Below the pieces are notes generated by a model, which saw only the letters and a list, made by a program, of their open reading frames with translations, made no database searches and was not told where the DNA came from. The position numbers and the translations under genes are program-made. Below are positions 26,172 through 34,225 of a stretch of DNA of 64,000 nt, one piece after another. The DNA comes from Eubacterium sp. AF36-5BH. Its GTDB lineage: Bacteria; Bacillota; Clostridia; Lachnospirales; Lachnospiraceae. The stretch lies in NCBI RefSeq assembly GCF_003460505.1, contig NZ_QTVG01000003.1, positions 1 to 64,000 on the forward strand, in the 5' to 3' direction. The first letter of the stretch is position 1. The number at the start of each line of letters is the position of its first letter.

Positions 26172-26340
26172 TTAATTTTAACTTTCTTTGCTGAAGAATA
26201 TGCACCATACACTTTTGTCTTTCCATTCATTGAGAATGCTCTGATTTCCATGTAATTCCTTTGTTTGCTGTATTAGAAGGATTTAATTTTCAGTTATTTT
26301 GACGAAAATCGTAATGTGAATTTAAAAATTCACCCTTCTA
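26172..26340 (-). pseudogene. Decayed remnant of a Big_2/fibronectin-like surface protein
   Basis: Read on the minus strand, one frame gives KLNPSNTANKGITWKSE, the hallmark middle of a Big_2 domain. A shifted frame gives RAFSMNGKTKVYGAYSSAKK followed by VKIK and a stop at 26172, the typical end of the Lys-rich wall-associated proteins seen elsewhere here. The two pieces are out of frame and lack any start, so this is a collapsed gene end. It occupies most of the 530-base gap between asd and the NifU-like gene. Confidence 0.5.
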
Positions 26341-26372
26341 TATTAAACTCACAATTAATTATACATAAAAAA

Positions 26373-26417
26373 ATAGAAGCATTCTGATATATTTATCTCA
26401 TACCAAAATACTTCTAT
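26373..26417 (-). terminator. Terminator of asd
   Basis: On the minus strand ATAGAAG... and ...CTTCTAT form an 18-bp stem containing three G-U wobbles, followed by TTTTTTT. It lies about 40 bases beyond the asd stop codon. Confidence 0.8.
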
Positions 26418-26456
26418 CTTTCATATTTCTCTTAAATGATTTTCTAAGAATCTATA

Positions 26457-27551
26457 TTATTTTGCTTCAATATATCCTTTTGCAACTAAAAGCTCTGCTG
26501 ATAAAACAGCTCCACCTGCAGCGCCTCTAAGAGTATTATGTGATAAGCCTACAAACTTGTAGTCATATACTGTATCTTCTCTTAAACGTCCTACAGATAC
26601 GCCCATACCGTTTTCAAAATTAACATCTAATGAAACCTGTGGTCTGTTATCTTCTTCTAAGTACTGGATAAACTGCTTTGGAGCACTTGGAAGTTCTAAT
26701 TTCTGTGGTTCGCCACTGAAGTTTTCTAATGCTTCAATAAGCTGTTCCTTAGTTGGCTTCTTAGCAAACTTAACAAATACAGCTGCTGTATGTCCATCTA
26801 AAACAGGTACTCTGATGCACTGTGTTGTAATAACAGGTGATGTAGCCTTAACGATTTCTCCGTTTTCAACTTTACCCCAAAGTCTAAGTGGTTCCTGTTC
26901 TGACTTTTCTTCTTCACCACCAATAAAAGGAATAATATTTCCTACCATTTCAGGCCAGTCTTTAAATGTCTTTCCTGCACCTGAAATTGCCTGGTATGTT
27001 GTTGCAACAACTTCTGTTGGTTCAAATTTCTTCCAAGCTGTAAGTACAGGAGCATAACTCTGAATTGAACAGTTAGGTTTTACTGCAACGAAGCCTTTCT
27101 TTGTTCCAAGTCTCTTCTTCTGTGACTCAATTACTTCATAATGTTCAGGGTTAATTTCAGGAACAACCATAGGAACATCAGGTGTCCATCTGTGTGCGCT
27201 GTTATTTGAAACAACAGGTGTTTCAGTTTTTGCGTAATCTTCTTCTATTTTCTTAATTTCTTCCTTTGTCATATCAACTGCACTGAAAACAAAATCAACA
27301 GTTTCAGCAACTGCTTCAACTTCATTTACATTGTGTACAATCATTTTCTTAACTTTTTCAGGCATTGGAACAGTCATTTTCCATCTGTCACCAACTGCTT
27401 CTTCATAAGTTTTTCCAGCAGAACGTGGACTAGCTGCTAATGTAACAACTTCAAACCATGGATGGTTATCTAATAAAGTAATAAATCTCTGTCCTACCAT
27501 ACCTGTTGCTCCAAGTACGCCTACTTTTAACTTTTTGTCTAATTTAATCAT
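26457..27551 (-). CDS. asd: Aspartate-semialdehyde dehydrogenase (archaeal/fungal-type)
   Basis: This 364-residue enzyme reduces aspartyl phosphate to aspartate semialdehyde, the branch point to lysine/diaminopimelate (and dipicolinate), threonine and methionine. It has an N-terminal NADP-binding motif, VGVLGATGMVGQRFI (about 9-23). The catalytic Cys is in KPNCSIQSYAPVL (about 158), and SGAGKTF and the His-containing GHTAAVFVKF region follow. The long form with PNCSIQ and no bacterial-type SGSG/QNVIP motifs matches the archaeal/yeast-like class found in many Clostridia. It lies 42 bases downstream of a small membrane-protein gene on the same strand. Confidence 0.93.
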   Translation of the reverse strand: MIKLDKKLKVGVLGATGMVGQRFITLLDNHPWFEVVTLAASPRSAGKTYEEAVGDRWKMTVPMPEKVKKMIVHNVNEVEAVAETVDFVFSAVDMTKEEIKKIEEDYAKTETPVVSNNSAHRWTPDVPMVVPEINPEHYEVIESQKKRLGTKKGFVAVKPNCSIQSYAPVLTAWKKFEPTEVVATTYQAISGAGKTFKDWPEMVGNIIPFIGGEEEKSEQEPLRLWGKVENGEIVKATSPVITTQCIRVPVLDGHTAAVFVKFAKKPTKEQLIEALENFSGEPQKLELPSAPKQFIQYLEEDNRPQVSLDVNFENGMGVSVGRLREDTVYDYKFVGLSHNTLRGAAGGAVLSAELLVAKGYIEAK

Positions 27552-27593
27552 TTTTCTATCCTCTCTATATAATTAAAATAAATTGTTAACTAA

Positions 27594-28082
27594 TTAATTA
27601 TCGGACTGTGCCGAAATGGTAGTTTCTACAACGGTAACCGTTTCAGTAACTGACTCTTTCGCCTTATTCTTTTTTATATTTTCTTCTCTTTCAAGTTGTA
27701 TCTGCTTAGTATATACATCTCTACTTTGTACCCATGTATCGGACATATTCATAATGCACACCTGAGCCATAAAGTAACAAAACATCCATACAATTATCAT
27801 TCCTGACAAAGAAGAACCAAATGTATGCTTCTTAAAAAAAGGCAACTTTTCTCGATATTTAAAGTCTGATAAAAAAAGCAACGGACTAAAAAATAAAATT
27901 GCAAAGAACAGATATTTTTCAATCATTAATATATAATCTATTGTTTCAAACTTATAATGAAGTAATTCTCCTACAATAGATGCGCCAATAAAATAAGCCA
28001 TGGCAGCATAATACAAAAGTGCCGGAATCATTTTATACGCCTTTGCAGACCTTAATCCGAATATTTTTACACCATCTTTCAT
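27594..28082 (-). CDS. Small membrane protein of unknown function (162 aa)
   Basis: I do not recognise a family. The start at 28082 (MKDGVKIFG) is chosen because AAGGAG lies 7 bases upstream; a TTG start at 28100 would overlap that site. Three hydrophobic segments are visible (about residues 18-40, 52-75 and 88-110), suggesting three membrane helices. A charged C-terminal tail ends in a Thr/Val/Glu-rich stretch (ESVTETVTVVETT). It lies only 18 bases downstream of tRNA-Thr on the same strand, with no terminator between, and upstream of asd, so a tRNA-ORF-asd transcript is possible. Confidence 0.65.
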   Translation of the reverse strand: MKDGVKIFGLRSAKAYKMIPALLYYAAMAYFIGASIVGELLHYKFETIDYILMIEKYLFFAILFFSPLLFLSDFKYREKLPFFKKHTFGSSLSGMIIVWMFCYFMAQVCIMNMSDTWVQSRDVYTKQIQLEREENIKKNKAKESVTETVTVVETTISAQSDN

Positions 28083-28100
28083 GAAGTTTCTCCTTTTCAA

Positions 28101-28173
28101 AGCTTCTGGCGCGACTCGAACGCGTGACCCATTGCTTACGAGGCAATTGCTCTACCAACTGAGCTACAGAAGC
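28101..28173 (-). tRNA. tRNA-Thr (anticodon CGT)
   Basis: The 73-base minus-strand sequence folds as a standard cloverleaf: acceptor GCTTCTG/CAGAAGC with discriminator T, D arm GCTCAGTTGGTAGAGC, anticodon stem ATTGC/GCAAT enclosing the loop CTCGTAA (anticodon CGT, reading ACG), and T arm with GTTCGAGTC. CCA is not encoded. A protein gene follows 18 bases later on the same strand. Confidence 0.95.
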
Positions 28174-28304
28174 ATATTGATAATAAATCAATAAATGTAT
28201 CATTCAACTATATTTATATAATGTAGTTAATTCACATCAAAACTGTCATTTATTATAATCTAAAATAAACATTATTGCAATTAGCAATTACTAACTATTA
28301 TTCA

Positions 28305-28333
28305 TTGAACATATAAATTTACTTTGTTATAAT
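28305..28333 (+). promoter_or_regulatory. Promoter placing +1 at the start codon of the DUF5721-like gene
   Basis: TTGAAC (28305-28310), 17 bases, TATAAT (28328-28333), with the extended element TG just ahead of the -10. The expected start is 28340-28341, which is the A of the ATG at 28341. This suggests a leaderless mRNA. Confidence 0.65.
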
Positions 28334-28340
28334 ATACATT

Positions 28341-28832
28341 ATGATAAGTTTAAAAATAAATGATATAAATAATTTTATGCAAAAACTATTAATTGGCAAT
28401 GCTTTTGACAGTTTTTTACTTTGCGAAGGCGAAGTTGATACGTCTAATACTTTTGCAATTAACGGACGTATTAATCAAAAGTTTTACAATGCTGATGAGC
28501 TGGAAGCAATTCCTGATGAATTTGTATATTGGAGGGACATTAAGCACATATTCTTCGAAATGATAAAAGGACACAAAGTTCCCAGCAAGATGAAACTTGT
28601 TTTTGCATTATCCAAAACTAAATATTCTGATATTTTAATGAAATCCCAGATGGCTATATCTGAAAGTGAAATTGGTGGGCTATACATACATGTTATGTTC
28701 GAAGACAACTCCCTACATATTATAACAGGAACTTCAATTAACACTTTCACCATGGACAAAACCCTTGATAAATATTGGGATAAGACTATCAGCAACTTCC
28801 TTAGCGAACATTTTAACTGTGATTTACTATAA
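28341..28832 (+). CDS. DUF5721-like protein, probably leaderless
   Basis: The protein has 163 residues and no signal peptide or membrane segment. It begins MISLKINDINNFMQKLLIGN and includes YNADELEAIPDEFVYWRDIK and a mixed alpha/beta C-terminal half ending FLSEHFNCDLL. It resembles the DUF5721 family of Lachnospiraceae, whose function is unknown; the assignment is from memory of the N-terminal pattern. There is no recognisable ribosome-binding site, and the promoter spacing puts the transcript start on the ATG itself. The next in-frame Met (28377) also lacks a ribosome site. Downstream is htpG in the same orientation, with its own CIRCE and promoter. Confidence 0.7.
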   Translation: MISLKINDINNFMQKLLIGNAFDSFLLCEGEVDTSNTFAINGRINQKFYNADELEAIPDEFVYWRDIKHIFFEMIKGHKVPSKMKLVFALSKTKYSDILMKSQMAISESEIGGLYIHVMFEDNSLHIITGTSINTFTMDKTLDKYWDKTISNFLSEHFNCDLL

Positions 28833-28875
28833 GTTTTAATGATTTTTTATTAAAATATGAACAAATAGTAAATTT

Positions 28876-28902
28876 TTAGCACTCTTCTCTGTAGAGTGCT
28901 AA
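28876..28902 (+). promoter_or_regulatory. CIRCE operator ahead of htpG
   Basis: A perfect TTAGCACTC-N9-GAGTGCTAA, identical in both arms to the groESL site. Unlike the groESL site it lies upstream of the likely -35 element (28910) and not downstream of the promoter. It indicates HrcA control of htpG. Confidence 0.95.
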
Positions 28903-28909
28903 TTTTTTA

Positions 28910-28937
28910 TTGACTTTTGTTTTTTGTGCGTTAAAAT
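28910..28937 (+). promoter_or_regulatory. Probable sigma-A promoter of htpG
   Basis: TTGACT (28910-28915) and TAAAAT (28932-28937) are 16 bases apart, leaving a leader of about 110 bases before the ATG at 29052. AAAGGAGTGA provides the ribosome site. Confidence 0.6.
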
Positions 28938-29051
28938 TAATTTTGTTGATAAAAAATCAATGTATAAATACAAAATTTAATTTTCTACAGTAGTTTTATT
29001 ATTTTAAGACTACTTATTTTAAAATAATTAATTTAAAGGAGTGATTTTGTT

Positions 29052-31040
29052 ATGGCAAAAAACGGAAGTTTATCAATTAACAGCGAAAATATTTTTCCAA
29101 TTATAAAGAAATGGTTATATTCAGACCACGATATTTTCTTTAGAGAATTGGTTTCTAATGGATGTGATGCTATCACTAAATTAAAGAAGTTAGACATGAT
29201 TGGCGAAGCTAACGTCCCTAGCGATGAAGAATTCAAAATACAGGTATTAGCAAACCCTGAACTAAAAACTCTTACATTCATTGATAATGGTATCGGTATG
29301 ACTGAAGATGAAGTTGACGAATACATTAACCAGATTGCTTTTTCAGGTGCTGAAGCCTTTTTAGAGCAGTACAAAGATAAAACATCTGAAGACCAGATTA
29401 TCGGTCATTTTGGTTTAGGTTTCTACTCTGCCTTTATGGTTGCTGACAGAGTAACAATTAACACTTTATCATACAAAGATGGTGCTAAGGCTGTTCTTTG
29501 GGATTGTGAAGACGGCATGGACTTTACAATGTCTGATTCAGACAAAACTACAAGAGGTACAGAAATTACTCTTTATTTAAATGAAGACAGCGTTGAGTTC
29601 TGTAACTTATATCGAGCTGAAGAAGTTTTAAATAAATACTGCTCATTTATGCCTATAGAAATTTTCTTATCAGATCCAACTAAGGAACCTGAATACGAAA
29701 CAATTTTAGAGGAAGAAGTTACAGACAAAGATACTGTTGTTGAACATATTGTAGAACCTGCAAAAACTGAAGAAAAAGAAAACGAAGACGGCACAAAGGA
29801 AACTGTTGAAGTTGAGCCTGAAAAGAAAAAAGCCAAAGTATTAAAACGTCCTGTAAGCATTAGTGACACTACTCCTCTTTGGACTAAACATCCTAATGAA
29901 TGTTCAGATGAAGAATACAAAGCTTTTTATCATAAAGTATTTATGGACTATAAGGAACCTTTATTCTGGATTCATTTAAATATGGATTATCCATTTAACT
30001 TAAAAGGTATTCTTTACTTCCCTAAAATTAATACAGAATACGAATCAATCGAAGGAACAATTAAATTATATAACAATCAGGTATTTATTGCCGATAACAT
30101 CAAGGAAGTTATACCTGAATTCCTTATGTTATTAAAGGGTGTTATTGATTGTCCTGATTTACCTTTAAATGTATCACGTTCTGCTCTTCAGAATGATGGT
30201 TTTGTTAAAAAGATTTCTGATTACATTACTAAAAAGGTTGCTGATAAATTATCAGGCATGTGTAAGACAGACAAAGAAAACTACGAGAAATATTGGGATG
30301 ATATTAGCCCATTCATCAAGTTTGGTTGCTTAAAAGATGAAAAGTTCTGCGATAAAATGTCAGACTATGTTCTCTTTAAGAATTTAGACAATAAATATCT
30401 TACATTTAAAGAAGCTTTAGAAGAAAATAAGGAAAAACACGAAAACACTATTTTCTACACAAATGATCCTGTACAGCAAAGCCAGTATGTAAATATGTTT
30501 AAGGATCAGGGTATTGATGCTATTATTTTAAAAGACAACATCGACCAGCCTTTCATTTCACAGCTTGAAGCCAAAAATGAAGGTGTTAAGTTTAAACGTA
30601 TTGATGATGAACTTAATGATTCTTTCACAGAAGAATTAAGCGAAGATGAGTCAAAAGATTTAACAGACAAGCTTACTGATGCATTCAAGAAAGCACTTGG
30701 ACGTGATATTACTATTAAGGTTCAGAAATTAAAAGACGAAAATATTTCTTCAATGATTACTGTTTCTGAAGAAACACGTCGTATGCAGGATATGATGAAA
30801 ATGTATGGTATGGCAGGTATGGATCCTTCAATGTTTGGCGGTGCCGGAGAAACATTAACTCTTAACGCTAACAACGATTTAGTTAAATACATTGTTGCAA
30901 ATCCTGAAGGTGAGAACACTGAACTTATTTGCAAGCAGCTTTATGATTTAGCTTTAATCAGTCATACTCCATTAAATCCTGACAGCATGACAGCATTTAT
31001 TGAACGTAGCAATAAAATTCTTAAGATTTTAACTAAATAA
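29052..31040 (+). CDS. htpG: Chaperone HtpG (bacterial Hsp90)
   Basis: This 662-residue homodimeric ATP-dependent chaperone has an N-terminal GHKL ATPase domain: FFRELVSNGCDAITKL (the Asn of the N-box), TFIDNGIGMTEDEV, and GHFGLGFYSAFMVAD for the lid/G2 motif. A charged insertion (about 225-265, Glu/Lys-rich, EEKENEDGTKETVEVEPEKK) is longer than in Escherichia coli HtpG and lies between N and middle domains. The middle domain has LYFPKIN and DLPLNVSRSALQND, and the C-terminal dimerisation domain follows. CIRCE-type control of htpG is unusual compared with Bacillus subtilis, where htpG is HrcA-independent. The stop codon is embedded in the first unit of a 44-bp tandem repeat. Confidence 0.96.
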   Translation: MAKNGSLSINSENIFPIIKKWLYSDHDIFFRELVSNGCDAITKLKKLDMIGEANVPSDEEFKIQVLANPELKTLTFIDNGIGMTEDEVDEYINQIAFSGAEAFLEQYKDKTSEDQIIGHFGLGFYSAFMVADRVTINTLSYKDGAKAVLWDCEDGMDFTMSDSDKTTRGTEITLYLNEDSVEFCNLYRAEEVLNKYCSFMPIEIFLSDPTKEPEYETILEEEVTDKDTVVEHIVEPAKTEEKENEDGTKETVEVEPEKKKAKVLKRPVSISDTTPLWTKHPNECSDEEYKAFYHKVFMDYKEPLFWIHLNMDYPFNLKGILYFPKINTEYESIEGTIKLYNNQVFIADNIKEVIPEFLMLLKGVIDCPDLPLNVSRSALQNDGFVKKISDYITKKVADKLSGMCKTDKENYEKYWDDISPFIKFGCLKDEKFCDKMSDYVLFKNLDNKYLTFKEALEENKEKHENTIFYTNDPVQQSQYVNMFKDQGIDAIILKDNIDQPFISQLEAKNEGVKFKRIDDELNDSFTEELSEDESKDLTDKLTDAFKKALGRDITIKVQKLKDENISSMITVSEETRRMQDMMKMYGMAGMDPSMFGGAGETLTLNANNDLVKYIVANPEGENTELICKQLYDLALISHTPLNPDSMTAFIERSNKILKILTK

Positions 31041-31168
31041 TTTGAGTCAGATAATTTGGGATGAATAAAATTTATACCAAATAATTTGAGTCGAATAATT
31101 TGGGCTGAATAAAATTTATATCAAATAATTTGAGTCGAATAATTTTAGCTAAATAAAATTTATATATT
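31037..31168. repeat. Three tandem 44-bp repeats at the htpG 3' end
   Basis: Units start at 31037, 31081 and 31125. Each begins ATAATTTGAGTC and contains a half-copy ATAATTTGGG or similar, then GAATAAAATTTATA. Unit 1 includes the htpG stop codon, and unit 3 is the most diverged. They are non-coding and precede the terminator at 31182-31223. Confidence 0.9.
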
Positions 31169-31181
31169 AATTTATACAACA

Positions 31182-31223
31182 AAAAATCCATTACTTCCAT
31201 TTGTTAAGTAATGGATTTTTTAT
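31182..31223. terminator. Bidirectional terminator between htpG and the dus gene
   Basis: AAAAAATCCATTACTT and AAGTAATGGATTTTTT form a long stem around a short loop, with T-runs in both directions, between convergent genes. Confidence 0.9.
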
Positions 31224-31328
31224 TATGTCTATACTATTAAATCTTTATTTTTTGATTTCTATTGCATTTACGGTTCTTTAACAAATATAGAAATCCAATA
31301 TTATTTTTAATTAATCGTTTTTTATATT

Positions 31329-32258
31329 CTATACCACATACTCATTAAAAATCTGTTCTACTGCCTTCTCGTATTTAAATGTACTTTGAGACTTTCTTAT
31401 CATTTTGGCTGTTTTATGTGGGTCTGTTGTTGCATAGGACAAATAGTTCCACATTTCAATCATCTTATTTAACAGATGTTTGTCAGCACTCATTTCCGCA
31501 GCAAAATCCCCGTACAACTTATCGTGAAACTGGCGTAAAGTTTCTTTGGAAATCTTCTCTCCACCTTTGATTTCATTAACAAGATTTGGATTTCTCAACA
31601 ACCCTCTTCCTAACATTACAGAATCAACATCATAATTTGATACAATATCATTATAATCTTCCACCGAAAATACATTTCCGTTGTAACATAATTTATTTTT
31701 GCTTACTTTGTAGGCATAATCAAAACTCTCCATGTTGGGAAGTCCGTTATAAAGCTGAACTCTGGTCCTTGGATGCACAATTACTTCCTCAAAAGGAAAC
31801 TTATTGTACACTTCCATTATCTCAGGAAATTCACTTTCATCAAAGATTCCAATTCTTGTTTTTACAGAAATTTTCATATCAAGCTTGATAAAAACTTCAT
31901 CAAAAAACTTTTCCATTAAATGTGTGTCTTTTAAGAAGCCTGCTCCTCTTCCTTTTGGCACAACCGTCCCTGAGGGACAGCCGGCATTTAAGTTAACTTC
32001 GTTATAGCCCATTTCCTGAAGCTGCTTTGCCCCTTTTATAAAATATTCAGGATTATTTGCCATAATTTGTGGGACAAGATTAATATTTTCATTGTTTTCG
32101 GGAAGTAACTCACGAATTTCTTTTCCTTTTAATTTTGGATTATGACAGGGAGAAATAAAAGGTGCAAAATATTTGTCCGGTGAGACAAAAAACTTTGTAA
32201 ATGCATTTCTATATATACGACCTGTCACTCCATCTATCGGTGCAAAATATAATTTCAT
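31329..32258 (-). CDS. tRNA-dihydrouridine synthase
   Basis: This 309-residue FMN-dependent TIM-barrel enzyme reduces uridines in tRNA D-loops. The N-terminal FMN-binding motif LYFAPIDGVTGRIYRN and the catalytic Cys loop NLNAGCPSGTVVPKGRGAGFL (Cys near residue 94) are clear. KTRIGI, HPRTRVQLYNG, CYNGNVFS and DSVMLGRGLLRNPNLV mark later strands and the phosphate site. The start is set at 32258 (MKLYF) because GGAG lies 7 bases upstream; the in-frame ATG at 32270 overlaps that site. It is closest to a DusB/DusC-like clostridial group; the exact target uridine cannot be stated. Confidence 0.92.
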   Translation of the reverse strand: MKLYFAPIDGVTGRIYRNAFTKFFVSPDKYFAPFISPCHNPKLKGKEIRELLPENNENINLVPQIMANNPEYFIKGAKQLQEMGYNEVNLNAGCPSGTVVPKGRGAGFLKDTHLMEKFFDEVFIKLDMKISVKTRIGIFDESEFPEIMEVYNKFPFEEVIVHPRTRVQLYNGLPNMESFDYAYKVSKNKLCYNGNVFSVEDYNDIVSNYDVDSVMLGRGLLRNPNLVNEIKGGEKISKETLRQFHDKLYGDFAAEMSADKHLLNKMIEMWNYLSYATTDPHKTAKMIRKSQSTFKYEKAVEQIFNEYVV

Positions 32259-32434
32259 ATCTATCTCCATTTTTACTTTTTATCTTTAGCCTGCTCTAGT
32301 ATAACAAAAGTTTTTTCCAAAGTACACTGCCATTATTTATTCAATTTTAAAGGACAATTTAACAATTATAAAAAGTACCTACTAACACCCATTAATATAA
32401 AACATAACTAACATCCACTAATAAAAAAGAATAT

Positions 32435-32463
32435 TTGAAAAACAACATTCAAAATGATATACT
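32435..32463 (+). promoter_or_regulatory. Sigma-A promoter of argH
   Basis: TTGAAA (32435-32440) and TATACT (32458-32463) are 17 bases apart, about 70 bases ahead of the argH start. No ARG box was recognised. Confidence 0.7.
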
Positions 32464-32535
32464 TTTATAGTTGTAGCTTAATATATCTTTATGATATTAG
32501 CTACTAAAAATAAGAGAAATAAGCGAGGTATACAT

Positions 32536-33909
32536 ATGAAATTATGGGGTGGTCGTTTTACTAAAGAAGAGAATCAGTTAGTTCACAATTTTAACGAGTC
32601 TCTTTCTTTTGATCAGAAATTCTATGCACAGGACATTCGTGGAAGTATTGCCCATGTTAAGATGCTTGGAAAACAAAATATAATTTCTGAGGATGAAATG
32701 AACCAGATTATTAAAGGATTAGAAGGTATCAAGAATGATATAGATAATGGAAATCTTGTTTTCACAAAGGAAAGCGAAGATATTCACAGTTTTGTTGAGG
32801 CAAACTTAATCGAAAGAATTGGAGATGCCGGCAAGAAACTTCATACAGGACGTAGCCGTAATGATCAGGTTGCACTTGATATGAAACTTTATACAAGAGA
32901 TGAAGTTGTTGAAATTAACCAGTTGTTAAAAGACCTTCTCTCTTCACTTTTAAAAGTTATTGACGCAAACACAAATACATTTATGCCTGGTTTTACACAT
33001 TTGCAGAAAGCTCAGCCTATTACTTTGGCTCATCATTTTGGAGCTTACTTTGAAATGTTTAAAAGAGACAGAGACAGACTTGATGATATTTACGATAGAA
33101 TGAACTACTGTCCTTTAGGTTCAGGTGCTTTAGCCGGTACTACTTATCCTTTAGACAGAGAATATACTGCCAGTCTTCTTGACTTTGCAGGCCCTACTCT
33201 TAACAGTATGGATTCCGTATCTGACAGAGATTACATTATTGAATTATTAAGTGCTTTATCTACAGTAATGATGCATTTAAGCCGTTTCTGCGAAGAAATC
33301 TGCATTTGGAATTCAAACGAATATAGATTTGTAAATATTGATGATTCTTACAGCACAGGTTCAAGTATTATGCCACAGAAAAAGAACCCTGACATTGCAG
33401 AATTAATCAGAGGTAAGACAGGTCGTGTTTACGGTGCCTTAACATCAATTCTTACAACCATGAAAGGTCTACCACTTGCTTACAACAAAGATATGCAGGA
33501 AGATAAGGAACTTACATTTGATGCTATTGATACTGTAAAAGGATGTATTCTTTTATTTACAGGAATGATTGACACAATGACATTTAACAAAGATGTTATG
33601 GAAGCAAGCACAAAGCATGGCTTTACTAATGCTACAGATGCTGCTGACTATCTTGTAAATCATGGGGTACCATTTAGAGATGCTCATGGTATTGTTGGTC
33701 AGTTAGTTTTATTCTGTGAAGAAAAAGGCATCGCCCTTGATGATATGACTTTGGAAGAATATAAGGCAATCAGCCCTGTATTTGAAGACGATATATATGA
33801 AGCTATTAGCTTAGAAACATGCGTTAATAAGCGAATGACTATCGGTGCTCCGGGACCTGAAGCCATGGAAAAAGTCATTAAAATTTACAAGGAATATTTA
33901 AGCAAATAA
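32536..33909 (+). CDS. argH: Argininosuccinate lyase
   Basis: This 457-residue enzyme cleaves argininosuccinate to arginine and fumarate, the last step of arginine synthesis. It begins MKLWGGRFTKEENQLVHNFN. The frame is open 45 bases further upstream, but that region contains no ribosome site, while GAGGT precedes 32536. Superfamily signatures include HTGRSRNDQVALD (about 106-118), the TxxHxQ-like THLQKAQPITLAHH segment and the fumarate-lyase loop GSSIMPQKKNPDIAE with the catalytic Ser (about 276-290). argG is not adjacent, so argH forms its own unit, ended by the large hairpin at 34076-34143. Confidence 0.96.
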   Translation: MKLWGGRFTKEENQLVHNFNESLSFDQKFYAQDIRGSIAHVKMLGKQNIISEDEMNQIIKGLEGIKNDIDNGNLVFTKESEDIHSFVEANLIERIGDAGKKLHTGRSRNDQVALDMKLYTRDEVVEINQLLKDLLSSLLKVIDANTNTFMPGFTHLQKAQPITLAHHFGAYFEMFKRDRDRLDDIYDRMNYCPLGSGALAGTTYPLDREYTASLLDFAGPTLNSMDSVSDRDYIIELLSALSTVMMHLSRFCEEICIWNSNEYRFVNIDDSYSTGSSIMPQKKNPDIAELIRGKTGRVYGALTSILTTMKGLPLAYNKDMQEDKELTFDAIDTVKGCILLFTGMIDTMTFNKDVMEASTKHGFTNATDAADYLVNHGVPFRDAHGIVGQLVLFCEEKGIALDDMTLEEYKAISPVFEDDIYEAISLETCVNKRMTIGAPGPEAMEKVIKIYKEYLSK

Positions 33910-34075
33910 TATTCATGCTAAAATTTATAATAACACATTATATTATTATGAATCTGAGCATAAAAAAAAATTACAAATAAACACACTCTAAAAGTTATAC
34001 TTACAACTTATAACTATAACTTTTAAGTTAAAACTATTAATAATGATTTTTATATAAGTTTTTAAAAAGGTTATA
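33910..34075. other. AT-rich intergenic stretch after argH
   Basis: The gap from argH to proA is 316 bases. Apart from the terminator at 34076-34143 I see only AT-rich sequence with imperfect short repeats (AAAGTTATACTTACAACTT-type), and no ORF, RNA gene or promoter that I can support. Confidence 0.5.
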
Positions 34076-34143
34076 AAAAAGGTTGTTTAAACAAAGTGAT
34101 AACTGTAAAAAACAGTTCACCTAAAAGTTTAAACAACCTTTTT
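34076..34143. terminator. Bidirectional terminator between argH and proA
   Basis: AAAAAGGTTGTTTAAAC and its perfect 17-base complement GTTTAAACAACCTTTTT enclose a second small hairpin (TAACTG...CAGTT flanked by GTGA and CAC). T-runs exist on both strands between convergent genes. Confidence 0.9.
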
Positions 34144-34225
34144 ATTATGTTATTTATAAGCTTATTGCTTTTAGAATTTCTCTTATGCATTTTCAAATTA
34201 TTTTTTATGGAATTCCTGCTATATC

